10,545 bases of DNA from Thermoplasmata archaeon. Its GTDB lineage: Archaea; Thermoplasmatota; Thermoplasmata; Thermoplasmatales; Thermoplasmataceae. Positions 1 to 6,960 of the stretch are shown one piece after another. Under the pieces are notes generated by a model, which searched no databases, was not told the DNA's origin, and was given only the letters and a program-made list of their open reading frames with translations. Numbering within the stretch: the stretch's first letter is position 1; every line of letters starts with the position of its first letter. The DNA lies in contig JAJZXT010000029.1 in the NCBI GenBank assembly GCA_021806355.1, forward strand, positions 1-10,545, given 5' to 3'. The translations under genes and the position numbers were made by a program.

Positions 1-153
1 CATGACGAGATAATGGAATTCACGATATCCCTCAGTGAAAAGATAGGCTATGAAATTGCCGCAGAAAGAAGAGACAGCCGGGTATCACTGATGGCTAAGG
101 ACCCATCGATGGCAAGGATAAATTTTGACTCTCCGGGCCATTTACCATATTGA
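1..153 (+). CDS. C-terminal fragment of probable tRNA 4-demethylwyosine synthase (Taw1/TYW1)
   Basis: The reading frame is open from base 1 and ends at TGA 151-153, giving the last 50 residues of a protein whose start lies outside the window. The tail reads HDEIMEFTISLSEKIGYEIA, then SRVSLMAK. This fits the wyosine-base-formation domain that ends archaeal Taw1 proteins: a His-Glu start, an amphipathic helix, GYEI, then SRV followed by hydrophobic residues. Taw1 is a radical-SAM iron-sulfur enzyme that uses pyruvate to build the tricyclic wyosine base at G37 of tRNA-Phe. The radical-SAM core and its cysteines are not in view, so the call rests on the tail alone. About 11 residues after SRVSLMAK (SMARINFDSPGHLPY) look lineage-specific. 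The next gene follows after 95 bp with its own promoter, so the two are probably separate transcripts. Confidence 0.6.
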   Translation, partial: HDEIMEFTISLSEKIGYEIAAERRDSRVSLMAKDPSMARINFDSPGHLPY

Positions 154-175
154 TGACGGTTTGTTATATGGGGTA

Positions 176-191
176 AGTGAAAAATCTCACT
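176..191 (+). terminator. small hairpin downstream of the Taw1-like gene
   Basis: AGTGA (176-180) and TCACT (187-191) form a 5-bp stem with a 6-nt loop, 22 bp after the stop codon at 153. No strong T run follows. It may mark the 3' end of the upstream transcript, but a 5-bp stem can easily arise by chance. Confidence 0.2.
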
Positions 192-196
192 CCTCA

Positions 197-214
197 AAGG
201 TATTATAATACCTT
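197..214. promoter_or_regulatory. perfect 18-bp palindrome, candidate operator
   Basis: AAGGTATTATAATACCTT equals its own reverse complement over all 18 bases. It lies immediately upstream of the TATA-like element at 218-226 and 35 bp before the acyl-CoA dehydrogenase start. That places it over the BRE side of the core promoter, where a dimeric regulator could block or recruit TFB. Archaeal fatty-acid genes can be controlled by ligand-responsive dimeric repressors such as the TetR-type FadR of Sulfolobus. No regulator gene is visible here, so operator function is inferred from symmetry and position only. Confidence 0.5.
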
Positions 215-217
215 CAA

Positions 218-226
218 TTTAAAATA
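218..226 (+). promoter_or_regulatory. TATA box of the acyl-CoA dehydrogenase gene
   Basis: TTTAAAATA is centred about 27 bp before the ATG at 249. The archaeal TATA box is normally centred about 26-27 bp before the transcription start, so the transcript should begin at or within a few bases of the ATG (leaderless). The lack of a Shine-Dalgarno sequence in CATCTCCCTCCAT just before the ATG agrees with this. Confidence 0.55.
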
Positions 227-248
227 AAGATACAGCATCTCCCTCCAT

Positions 249-1442
249 ATGTTGGATTATACCTTCACTGAAGAACAGAATCTTTTAAGAGAGACCGTAA
301 GAGAGTTTGCAAACAGGGAGATCAAGCCAAAGATAAGGGAGATGATCAGGACAAGAAGAATCCCCGATTCAATAATGAAAGGAATGGCATCACAGGGATT
401 CTTTGGAATGGCAGTACCCGAAAAGTATGGTGGGCCCGAATATGATCCTGTGACTATTGGCATTGTGGCTGAGGAGATAGGGAGGGCCGATCCTACAGTT
501 TCCATCCCGGTACTCTTCCTGGTTGATAATGCGTGGTCTTACCTCCTTTCCAAGTATGGTACTGAATCCCTGAAGGGGAATATTCTCCCGGATGTGGTGA
601 AAGGAAGGAAATTTGTGGGAATAGCATCAACGGAACCCAATTTTGGCTCGGATGTAGCCTCCATGACGACAGTGGCAAGGCATACTGGAAACAAATTCGT
701 AGTGGATGGGGAGAAGAGCTATATAAGCATGGTCAGGGAAATAAAGGAGATTGGTGGAGGTTTCATAACCGTTGCAAAAACTTCTCCCGAAAGGCCTGGT
801 ACTTCCGGCACATCTCTCATTTATCTCCCATATTCAGAAAAGAACTTTGACCTGACATACCTCGAGGAGATGGGAAGGGAAGGCTCAAGCTGGGGGGCGT
901 TCAGGATTAGCAACTATGAAGTCCCTGAAGAAAACCTTCTGTGGAAGGAAAATGAAGGATTCAAGATTGTCCATGAGGGCTTTGAGTTTGCCAGGGCATT
1001 AATATCGGTTATCAGTGCAGGAGCAGCTCTCGAATCCATTGGAAGGGGAATTGACTACATGAAGCAGAGAGTTGCATTCGGGAAACCCCTAACTAAATTC
1101 CAGGGACTCCAGTTCCAGGTAGCAGAGAACACAGCAAGGATGGAAACCGCACTTGATCTTGGATACAGGGCTCTCTGGACATACCATCAGGAGCAGAAGT
1201 TTGGAAAATTCACCAGATTCCAGGTTTCAAAAGAAATTGCCAAGGCAAAGCTCCTTTCCACAACTTGGGCGTTTGATGCAATCAACGATGCGTTGCAGTG
1301 GCAGGGTGCTTTTGGTTACAGCAAGGAATGCCCGGAGGAATGGTCACTGCGTGGGATCAGGTCATTTCAGCTCGCAGAGGGTTCCAGGGAAATTATGAAG
1401 CAGATAATCGCCAGGGAGACCATCGGAAAGGAATTCATCTGA
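249..1442 (+). CDS. acyl-CoA dehydrogenase family flavoprotein
   Basis: This 397-residue protein has the full three-part layout and usual length of the acyl-CoA dehydrogenase family: an N-terminal helical domain (about 6-118), a beta middle domain (about 122-225) and a C-terminal helical bundle (about 235-392). Family marks seen are TEPNFGSD at 128-135 (usual form TEPxxGSD, FAD and substrate contacts), RVAFGKPLTKFQ at 274-285, QWQGAFGY at 350-357, and the C-terminal LAEGSREIMKQIIARE. In that last motif E377 sits where the catalytic base of medium-chain enzymes is, so the protein should be active in alpha,beta-dehydrogenation of an acyl-CoA, using FAD and passing electrons to an electron-transfer flavoprotein. 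Chain-length or branched-chain preference cannot be read from the sequence. The start follows from the TATA box centred about 27 bp upstream and the lack of a leader. No beta-oxidation partner genes are adjacent. Confidence 0.93.
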   Translation: MLDYTFTEEQNLLRETVREFANREIKPKIREMIRTRRIPDSIMKGMASQGFFGMAVPEKYGGPEYDPVTIGIVAEEIGRADPTVSIPVLFLVDNAWSYLLSKYGTESLKGNILPDVVKGRKFVGIASTEPNFGSDVASMTTVARHTGNKFVVDGEKSYISMVREIKEIGGGFITVAKTSPERPGTSGTSLIYLPYSEKNFDLTYLEEMGREGSSWGAFRISNYEVPEENLLWKENEGFKIVHEGFEFARALISVISAGAALESIGRGIDYMKQRVAFGKPLTKFQGLQFQVAENTARMETALDLGYRALWTYHQEQKFGKFTRFQVSKEIAKAKLLSTTWAFDAINDALQWQGAFGYSKECPEEWSLRGIRSFQLAEGSREIMKQIIARETIGKEFI

Positions 1443-1451
1443 ATATCTAAA

Positions 1452-1492
1452 TCCGTGGGGCCGTAAGATAAGACATGCCTTCCCCCTACGGA
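1452..1492 (+). terminator. bulged GC-rich hairpin after the acyl-CoA dehydrogenase gene
   Basis: TCCGTGGGG (1452-1460) can pair with CCCC (1483-1486) plus ACGGA (1488-1492). This gives 9 bp with one bulged T and a loop of about 22 nt, starting 9 bp after the stop codon. It could slow polymerase or protect the mRNA 3' end. No U tract follows directly, so it is not a classic intrinsic terminator. Confidence 0.3.
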
Positions 1493-1544
1493 ATAAACTA
1501 TTTAACCACACTTCCTGATAACGTTAGGCATATATTTATTATTA

Positions 1545-2492
1545 ATGAGGGATATCAAGATCAGGGACAAAGAAATGCTGTATAAAGATGTTGACAAAAG
1601 GTTGGATATGGCTTTCTCTATATCCACAGAAATAAAAAATTCAATTTTACCATTAATCGAGAAGGATTACGGGAGGCTACCAGTTTATGTTCACGTGGTT
1701 AATGGAAAAATATACATGGATATATATCTTGTAATCAACAGGAATGAGAAGTTTGGTACCCGGACATCAATCTACCAGTCAATAATAAGGGAGCCTTACC
1801 AGATAATCAGGATGGAAATGAACGAGATTCCGGGAAGTTCCCTCCTGGCTGAGGATCTATTCAGGGTACCCTCACTCATAATCAGTCACCTTTACATAGA
1901 GAATGGAAGGATGTATGGGAGAATCAGATTCCATCATTCAGATCTGCATGAGGTAAACAAGATAATATCAAAGTTAACAGAAAGTCCAAATTCAAGGCTT
2001 GAGGACCTGGGTCCCAGCAGGGGAGGCATATGGGAACTGAACCGGTTAAACAGGTTTCTTCCACTATCTGTCCTGTCTTATGACCAGGATCTTCCTGATG
2101 AATGGAAGTTCACTTCCGGAATGGAGACTTTCACGGAGTTGAAACCTCAAAAATCAGTGGATAAGTCCTTTCAGCTTATATTCTACGGCGGAAATGGCGT
2201 ATCAAGTATCCCCGGAAAAATCATTTCAGACGACCCATCGATATCTCTCGTAACGGGCACATCAGATATAGCCGACCAGCTATGGCATGAATCGAACCTC
2301 AACTTTGTCAGCAGGATTGCCATCCTGGCCAAGCAGTTCGAGGGCGTGGCAAGAACTGTAATAATCCTTCCGACGATTCTTGCCGGAGATCAGCTAGCAA
2401 TACTTTCAAGGATCGGGAAGAACTACGAAAACACAAACTTCAGGATTACTGCATTCCGCACATATTCTGAAGAGGTCTGGGAATGGATATAG
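1545..2492 (+). CDS. hypothetical protein, 315 aa, soluble alpha/beta
   Basis: I do not recognise this family. The protein has no cysteine, no predicted membrane segment and no obvious nucleotide-binding motif. Two similar strand-turn-strand units are visible: VYVHVVNGKIYMDIYLVIN at 47-65, and SHLYIENGRMYGRIRFHH at 114-131 followed by a helix (132-146), suggesting duplicated alpha/beta domains. A conserved-looking loop GPSRGGIWELNRLNRFLPL (156-174) links to a C-terminal alpha/beta third (about 206-315) ending in aromatic-rich VWEWI. The start is uncertain: ATG 1545 has TATATTTATT (1531-1540) almost on top of it, so either an upstream CTATTTAACC box (1498-1507) drives a short leader, or translation begins at ATG 1575 (residue 11). 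The next gene follows after 17 bp, so the two are probably co-transcribed. Confidence 0.75.
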   Translation: MRDIKIRDKEMLYKDVDKRLDMAFSISTEIKNSILPLIEKDYGRLPVYVHVVNGKIYMDIYLVINRNEKFGTRTSIYQSIIREPYQIIRMEMNEIPGSSLLAEDLFRVPSLIISHLYIENGRMYGRIRFHHSDLHEVNKIISKLTESPNSRLEDLGPSRGGIWELNRLNRFLPLSVLSYDQDLPDEWKFTSGMETFTELKPQKSVDKSFQLIFYGGNGVSSIPGKIISDDPSISLVTGTSDIADQLWHESNLNFVSRIAILAKQFEGVARTVIILPTILAGDQLAILSRIGKNYENTNFRITAFRTYSEEVWEWI

Positions 2493-2509
2493 AGTAAGGG
2501 AATCACAAC

Positions 2510-3292
2510 ATGCAAGCAACACAGCCAAATACGAGATGTCCCAAATGTGGAACAGAACTGAGCGGTAACCCTGATCACTGCCCCATATGCCAGTATATAT
2601 TCACCAGAAATTTACCCGGTATTTCAGTCATACCGGTGGCGTTTATAGCCTCTGTTTCCCTTTCCTCTGCCCTAACTGCACTAATTGTATGGGTCTTTCG
2701 TGCAACTTCAGGGGATTATTTCATATCAAACCCGTTTTTCATCATTCCCGGTGTGGTCTTACTCCCGGGGCTTATCAGTTCAAGAAGGTATTATCTCCGG
2801 TATTCAGGAAAGACCTATCAGCATTTCTCGTCAGAGTCGACATCATCTCTTGTATCCGCTATCCTTATGATATTTTTAATAATACTGGGTATTTTTCTTG
2901 CAATTCTTGAAGGTGCCGGCTGGAGCGGCAGCAACCTTGTATATTTAGGAATTGTAACACTCATCACGTTCGTGGCAGATTATGTATTCCTGGCATTTCT
3001 CGCATTTTTTGCGGTCACTGTTTATGGAATAATAAAAATTGGGAAGATGGCTGGAAATAAAGTGTATGTTATTTCGGCATATATCATCATTTTAGGCGGA
3101 ATTATTTCCAATTTGCCAGTGCTGGTTGGATTTCTCAGCCAGTCATTGGAGGCTTTCATCTTTTCAGGGCAGCACGGATCTGAACTCCTGTACATTACCA
3201 TATCAGGGTATCTCCTGATCTGCGTCTTTTCTGCATTCATGCTTTTCCAGGATTCAAGGTCAGTGCAGGGATTTTCAATTTCTGATTCCTAA
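2510..3292 (+). CDS. zinc-ribbon polytopic membrane protein of unknown function
   Basis: The 260-residue product starts with a short zinc ribbon, CPKCG at 10-14 and CPIC at 24-27 (Cys 10, 13, 24, 27), followed by about six hydrophobic segments: near 38-63, 72-91, 112-134, 142-176, 184-209 and 225-246. A cytosolic N-terminal zinc ribbon fused to a multi-helix membrane part is common in archaea and generally lacks an assigned function; the ribbon could bind nucleic acid or a protein partner at the membrane. AAGGGA at 2496-2501, 8 nt before ATG 2510, is a weak ribosome-binding site, fitting an internal operon gene rather than a leaderless one. The preceding hypothetical gene ends 17 bp upstream. 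The 3' end overlaps the convergent flippase gene by 18 bp. Confidence 0.8.
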   Translation: MQATQPNTRCPKCGTELSGNPDHCPICQYIFTRNLPGISVIPVAFIASVSLSSALTALIVWVFRATSGDYFISNPFFIIPGVVLLPGLISSRRYYLRYSGKTYQHFSSESTSSLVSAILMIFLIILGIFLAILEGAGWSGSNLVYLGIVTLITFVADYVFLAFLAFFAVTVYGIIKIGKMAGNKVYVISAYIIILGGIISNLPVLVGFLSQSLEAFIFSGQHGSELLYITISGYLLICVFSAFMLFQDSRSVQGFSISDS

Positions 3293-4774
3293 CACTCCTT
3301 TCAATATTGCAAGGACCTGTTCAAGGCTGATTTCCCTCATTATTATGGATAGGGCAAGGTATACAAGGAGGGCCAGAACAACAATGGGAAAGAGGATTAC
3401 AAACTGGTAGGGTTTAAGGTATATATCACTCGCCAGTAGAATCAATGAGACTGGAACCACCATCACAAAATGCCTGTACAGAACGGATCCGTTCCATTCT
3501 ACATTATGTTTTCTGTATATATGCTTGAAAAGTACATATGTGAGAACTGCCGAGAATGTGTATCCAAGGGCTGCCCCAAGGTCGCTTAGTCCGAAGAGCC
3601 TGATCCCAAGTATTGCGGTTGGAATCAGTATAATATTTAGGATTATGTTTGAGATTATTCCTATGCTCGATATCTTGGCTATCTTTGCCTGCCCATCCTT
3701 GGATATCAGTGCCTGAAGAAATGGGAATTGAATAGCTGAAATATACGAACCAAGTGCCAGTACACTTAATGTTGCATAATACTCGAGATATGCCTGGCTG
3801 TAAATATTGAGTATATAGGGTGAAAGCCAGAAAAAGATAAGGACAAAGGGCAGAGTGATGAGGGATACTATCCTCTCATATTCAATCACGCTTGCATCGA
3901 ATTCAAGGTTACTCAGTTTTACTTTCGAAGAAAGCAATGGCAGGATGAACATGCTTACGGAGCCGGTGAGCGAGGTTATGATAATAAGAAGTCTCTGGTC
4001 AGTGTAGAATGCCCCTGTTGCAATAGCACCATAATAGAACTGGATTATTATCTTGTCAATGTTTCCATTAATTATCCCTATACTCGTGGAAAAAGCAAGA
4101 GGTGCAGCAAATACCATATATTTTCTAATGGTTTTGGAATCCGGTCTCTGGAAATGCCATGGCCTTCCGCTTCCAAATGAGATAGCCAGGTAGACTGAAT
4201 AGGAGAGTCCGTAAACCAGCGCGAGTATCACTGATATTCCAACTCCTATATTTCCTTCCAGGTTGAAAAAATAAACTATTCCTATGAAGATGAATATTCC
4301 GTTTCTCAGAATAGACTCTACAAGACGTGGTATCGCTATATGCTTCGAGTCTATCTTAGCCTGGTAGTAGGAATTCGGAACGGAAATTAGGTTGTAGACC
4401 GCATAATAAGGGAGAATGGCAATTATTGTCCAGAATTCAATAGGATTTTCGAATCCCCTGTGAAGTACATATACCCATACCAGGAGCGCCCCAACTGTAA
4501 GGGCGATAAATATCAGGGAAAGAAATGTCTTGATAAACAGGAAGGCTGAAAGATTTCTTGATCGTTCATCTTCCTGTGTTATGAACTTGATATTGGCGCT
4601 GGAAAACCCAAGATCAGTTATTATTGTGAACAGTCCGCCAAACGCGATGGCATAACTCAGGTAACCCCAGTAAACAGGTCCGACATACCGGTTTATGAAA
4701 AAGAGGGCTACATATCCCAGGAACGAAGAAACAACTGTCTGAATTACAATTACCGGGGATTTTTCTGAAAACAC
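3275..4774 (-). CDS. oligosaccharide/polysaccharide flippase (MATE/MOP superfamily, Wzx/RfbX-like)
   Basis: The 499-residue protein is almost entirely hydrophobic, with roughly 14 membrane segments, the usual size and layout of polysaccharide-type flippases. Family-like stretches are RYVGPVYWGYLSYAIAFGG (29-47), TDLGFSSANIKFI (53-65), NIDKIIIQFYYGAIATGAFY (238-257, the conserved Asp-containing helix start after the central loop) and a second half beginning near 300. Such proteins move lipid-linked glycans across the membrane for glycoprotein or glycolipid assembly, which fits wall-less archaea with glycosylated surface proteins. The start is GTG at 4774-4772: an in-frame TAG lies two codons upstream and no other start codon occurs near the N-terminus. 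The gene begins 40 bp after the thermosome stop. Its substrate cannot be told from sequence, and no glycosyltransferase genes are adjacent. Confidence 0.88.
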   Translation of the reverse strand: MFSEKSPVIVIQTVVSSFLGYVALFFINRYVGPVYWGYLSYAIAFGGLFTIITDLGFSSANIKFITQEDERSRNLSAFLFIKTFLSLIFIALTVGALLVWVYVLHRGFENPIEFWTIIAILPYYAVYNLISVPNSYYQAKIDSKHIAIPRLVESILRNGIFIFIGIVYFFNLEGNIGVGISVILALVYGLSYSVYLAISFGSGRPWHFQRPDSKTIRKYMVFAAPLAFSTSIGIINGNIDKIIIQFYYGAIATGAFYTDQRLLIIITSLTGSVSMFILPLLSSKVKLSNLEFDASVIEYERIVSLITLPFVLIFFWLSPYILNIYSQAYLEYYATLSVLALGSYISAIQFPFLQALISKDGQAKIAKISSIGIISNIILNIILIPTAILGIRLFGLSDLGAALGYTFSAVLTYVLFKHIYRKHNVEWNGSVLYRHFVMVVPVSLILLASDIYLKPYQFVILFPIVVLALLVYLALSIIMREISLEQVLAILKGVLGIRN

Positions 4775-4795
4775 TTGAACCTAAAATAAAGAGTA

Positions 4796-4805
4796 ATTAA
4801 TAAAG
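4796..4805 (-). promoter_or_regulatory. TATA-like box upstream of the flippase gene
   Basis: On the - strand, TTTATTAATT is centred about 26 bp before the GTG at 4774, the spacing expected for a leaderless transcript. The same 40-bp gap is T-rich on the - strand and may also serve to end the thermosome transcript. Read-through from the strong upstream gene is equally possible. Confidence 0.4.
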
Positions 4806-4814
4806 TTTTAAAGA

Positions 4815-6434
4815 TCAGTCGTCTCCTGACATTCCTGCGTTTGGTGGTGCTCCTCCTTTTGACCCCTTCGTTGCAATGACATCATCAATTCTTAGGATCA
4901 TAACGGCGGCCTCAGTTGCGGCATCTATAGCCTGTTTTCCAACCCTGATCGGCTCGATAACTCCTGCCTTTTCCATGTCTTCTATCTCTCCTGTAAACAG
5001 GTTGATTCCGTACTTCTTCTTGCCAGATGCATGGGCATTTCTAAGATTGATCAGTATATCAATCGCATTTATCCCTGCATTCTCTGACAGCGCTCGTGGG
5101 ATTTCCTCCATGGCGTTGGCAAATTTTTCAATTGCAAGTTGCTGCCTTCCACCAACCTTGTTGGCATATTCCCTCATTCTAACTGCAATCTCAACAGCGG
5201 ATGATCCTCCGCCAGTAACATATTTCCCATCCTCGATTGCGGCTGCAACCACATGAATTGAATCAACAATTGATCTCTCTATCTCATCAACCACGTGCTC
5301 AGTGCCACCTCTTACAAGAAGAGATACGGCCTTGGGATTCTTGCAACCTGTCACAAATGTAAGATAGTCATCTCCAATCTTTATCTGCTCCACTTTCTCA
5401 GCGTTTCCAAGATCTGCTGATGTAAGTTCATCAATTGAGGAAGCTATTGAGGCACCTGTTGCCTTTGAAAGTTTCTCAATATCGCTTTTCTTCACTCTTC
5501 TGACTGCATATATCCCTTCCTTTGAGAGATAGTGCTGGGCTAGATCGTCAATTCCCTTCTGGGTGATAAGTACCGTTGCACCTGTATCCTTTACCTTCTT
5601 TACCATCTCTCTCAGCAGGTTTTCTTCTTCTGAAAGGAATTTCTGGATCATTCCGGGGTCATCTATTCTTATGTTTGTATCGAATTCCGGTTTCTTTATC
5701 TCAAGCGCTGCATTAAGCACTGCAATTTTTGCATTCTTGACTGAGTCGGGCATTCCCGGGTGGACTTTCTCCTTGTCTACAATTATGCCATATATCAGGG
5801 TCGTGTCATCTATCTCTCCACCCTGTTTCTTCACTATCTGCACGTTGTCCATATCCACTTTATAGCCCTTGTCTGTCTTTTCTGCAACTGCCTTGATGGT
5901 CTCATATGAGATCTCAGCAAGTCTCTCCTTGCTTGAAGAGGCTGATTTGCTGCTCAGGGATGTAGAGGCCATCTTCATAATTATATCCTTATCATTAATG
6001 GAAACTTTCATTCCAGACTCATCGAGTATTTCCTTGGCTTTCTGGGCGGCCATCCTGTAACCGTCTGCAATTACAGTTGGATGGACGTTCTGGTTAATCA
6101 GGCTCTCTGCCTCCTGGAGCAATGCACCGGCGATAACCACTGCTGTTGTGGTGCCGTCGCCGACCATGGAATCCTGCGTCTTTGAGACCTCGACCATCAT
6201 CTTTGCTGCGGGGTGCTCAACATCCATCTCCTTGAGGATCGTCACGCCGTCATTAGTTATAACGATATCACCCAGTGAATCTACAAGCATCTTATCCATT
6301 CCTCTTGGACCGAGGCTTGTCCTTACCGATGCAGCTATGCCCTTCGCGGCTTCTATATTCGATCTCATTGCGTCTTTTCCGGTTTCTCTCTTTGAACCTT
6401 CTTTTAATATGAATACTGGTTGTCCTCCCATCAT
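4815..6434 (-). CDS. thsB: thermosome beta subunit (group II chaperonin)
   Basis: The 539-residue protein is a full-length CCT/TCP-1 family chaperonin subunit. Signature motifs are LGPRGMDKMLVD (41-52), NDGVTILKEMDVEHPAAKM (61-79), the phosphate-binding VGDGTTT (91-97), the SIVDSIHVV stretch with the putative hydrolytic Asp391, and GGGSS (408-412). The C-terminal equatorial part ends in MILRIDDVIATK (512-523) and a short Gly/Pro/Asp tail that would project into the ring. From memory it matches the Thermoplasma acidophilum beta subunit better than alpha (QPVFILKEGSKRE, TQDSMVGDGTTT, KYGINLFTGEIEDM). It should assemble with an alpha subunit, probably encoded elsewhere, into a double ring that folds proteins with ATP through its built-in lid. 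The protein begins with two consecutive Met codons (6434 and 6431); the first is used here. Antisense frames over this gene are shadows. Confidence 0.97.
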   Translation of the reverse strand: MMGGQPVFILKEGSKRETGKDAMRSNIEAAKGIAASVRTSLGPRGMDKMLVDSLGDIVITNDGVTILKEMDVEHPAAKMMVEVSKTQDSMVGDGTTTAVVIAGALLQEAESLINQNVHPTVIADGYRMAAQKAKEILDESGMKVSINDKDIIMKMASTSLSSKSASSSKERLAEISYETIKAVAEKTDKGYKVDMDNVQIVKKQGGEIDDTTLIYGIIVDKEKVHPGMPDSVKNAKIAVLNAALEIKKPEFDTNIRIDDPGMIQKFLSEEENLLREMVKKVKDTGATVLITQKGIDDLAQHYLSKEGIYAVRRVKKSDIEKLSKATGASIASSIDELTSADLGNAEKVEQIKIGDDYLTFVTGCKNPKAVSLLVRGGTEHVVDEIERSIVDSIHVVAAAIEDGKYVTGGGSSAVEIAVRMREYANKVGGRQQLAIEKFANAMEEIPRALSENAGINAIDILINLRNAHASGKKKYGINLFTGEIEDMEKAGVIEPIRVGKQAIDAATEAAVMILRIDDVIATKGSKGGAPPNAGMSGDD

Positions 6435-6460
6435 AGTTATCAGGTAGTAAAAATAAACTT

Positions 6461-6470
6461 CTATATAAAC
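6461..6470 (-). promoter_or_regulatory. TATA box of thsB
   Basis: GTTTATATAG on the - strand is a strong archaeal TATA box centred about 31 bp before ATG 6434. It predicts a transcript start near 6440 and a leader of only a few bases. Thermosome genes are usually heat-inducible in archaea, but I see no clear heat-shock regulator site overlapping this box. Confidence 0.6.
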
Positions 6471-6480
6471 ATTTTCTCAT

Positions 6481-6836
6481 GTTTACAGGTTTTATCGAAT
6501 CTTGCCTCCCTGACCTGATGTTTTTACAAGTTCTGGAAAACAGGACAGGAACTAAAATTTAAAACTGCGAGATGGTTCTTTTGCCTTCATCTTAAATTCA
6601 AATCAACCATTTTAGACAGATTTGGATACCTTAGGCTTACTCTGTAAGTTTCCCAAAGGCAACATCTTAGTTGAATCATACAGTTTTAGATGTATGATGA
6701 GTGATCATCTTGAAAGATAACAACATAATGATAAACGATTGCAATCTTTTAATGAAATCATCTCACGCAGTTTTTTTGTAAAAATCAGAAATGGCACATC
6801 TTGAGATACATATGTGGCTGCAACGATATGCAGGAT
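6481..6836. other. non-coding stretch between thsB and tRNA-Leu
   Basis: I find no supportable gene in these 356 bp. The stretch is AT-rich with frequent stops in all frames. It contains a perfect 8-bp stem, ATCATACA (6675-6682) with TGTATGAT (6691-6698), around an 8-nt loop, and facing T runs at 6771-6777 (+) and 6780-6784 (- strand reading) that may end the tRNA transcript. Confidence 0.5.
6771..6784. terminator. facing T and A runs, probable tRNA-Leu transcript end
   Basis: TTTTTTTGTAAAAA gives a T5 run on the - strand (6784-6780) about 55 nt beyond the tRNA 3' end, and a T7 run on the + strand. Archaeal RNA polymerase stops at short T runs, so this is a reasonable end for the tRNA precursor. 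Confidence 0.35.
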
Positions 6837-6920
6837 GCGGAGGGCCGGATTCGAACCGGCGAACCCCTACGGGAATGGACCCTAAATCCATCGCCTTTAG
6901 CCTAGCTCGACAACCTCCGC
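6837..6920 (-). tRNA. tRNA-Leu, anticodon UAG
   Basis: The - strand folds as a class II tRNA. The acceptor stem is GCGGAGG/CCTCCGC (6920-6914 with 6843-6837). The anticodon stem ATGGA/TCCAT holds a 7-nt loop TTTAGGG, with anticodon UAG at 6884-6882, which reads CUA and, by wobble, other CUN codons. A long variable arm follows (TCCCGTAGGGGTTC), then the T arm GCCGG-TTCGAAT-CCGGC. The next base, 6836, gives A as discriminator, as expected for leucine. The 3' CCA is not encoded and must be added by CCA-adding enzyme. No intron interrupts the anticodon loop. Length is 84 nt without the discriminator. Confidence 0.96.
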
Positions 6921-6943
6921 AGGTATATGCAGGATTGTTCCAG

Positions 6944-6960
6944 AATATATGAAATATACC
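6944..6960 (-). promoter_or_regulatory. TATA region of tRNA-Leu
   Basis: On the - strand GGTATATTTCATATATT lies about 24-40 bp before the mature tRNA 5' end. The box nearest the gene (ATATATT) would start transcription at or just before the tRNA. The element is nearly symmetric and might also support + strand transcription towards the orphan hairpin at 7087. Confidence 0.45.

Noticed and set aside
4876..6447. Several long open frames antisense to thsB
   Set aside because: They are Ser/Ile/Phe-rich mirror frames of a strongly coding, well-recognised chaperonin gene and have no signals of their own.
6694..6764. Possible C/D box guide RNA: ATGATGA at 6694-6700 matches a C box
   Set aside because: No CTGA box D at suitable distance on the + strand, and box C-like motifs on the - strand also lack a D box.
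6837..6920. tRNA-Leu as an integration site for a mobile element
   Set aside because: No second copy of the tRNA 3' end, no integrase and no transposase are visible in the window, so there is no evidence of an island boundary.
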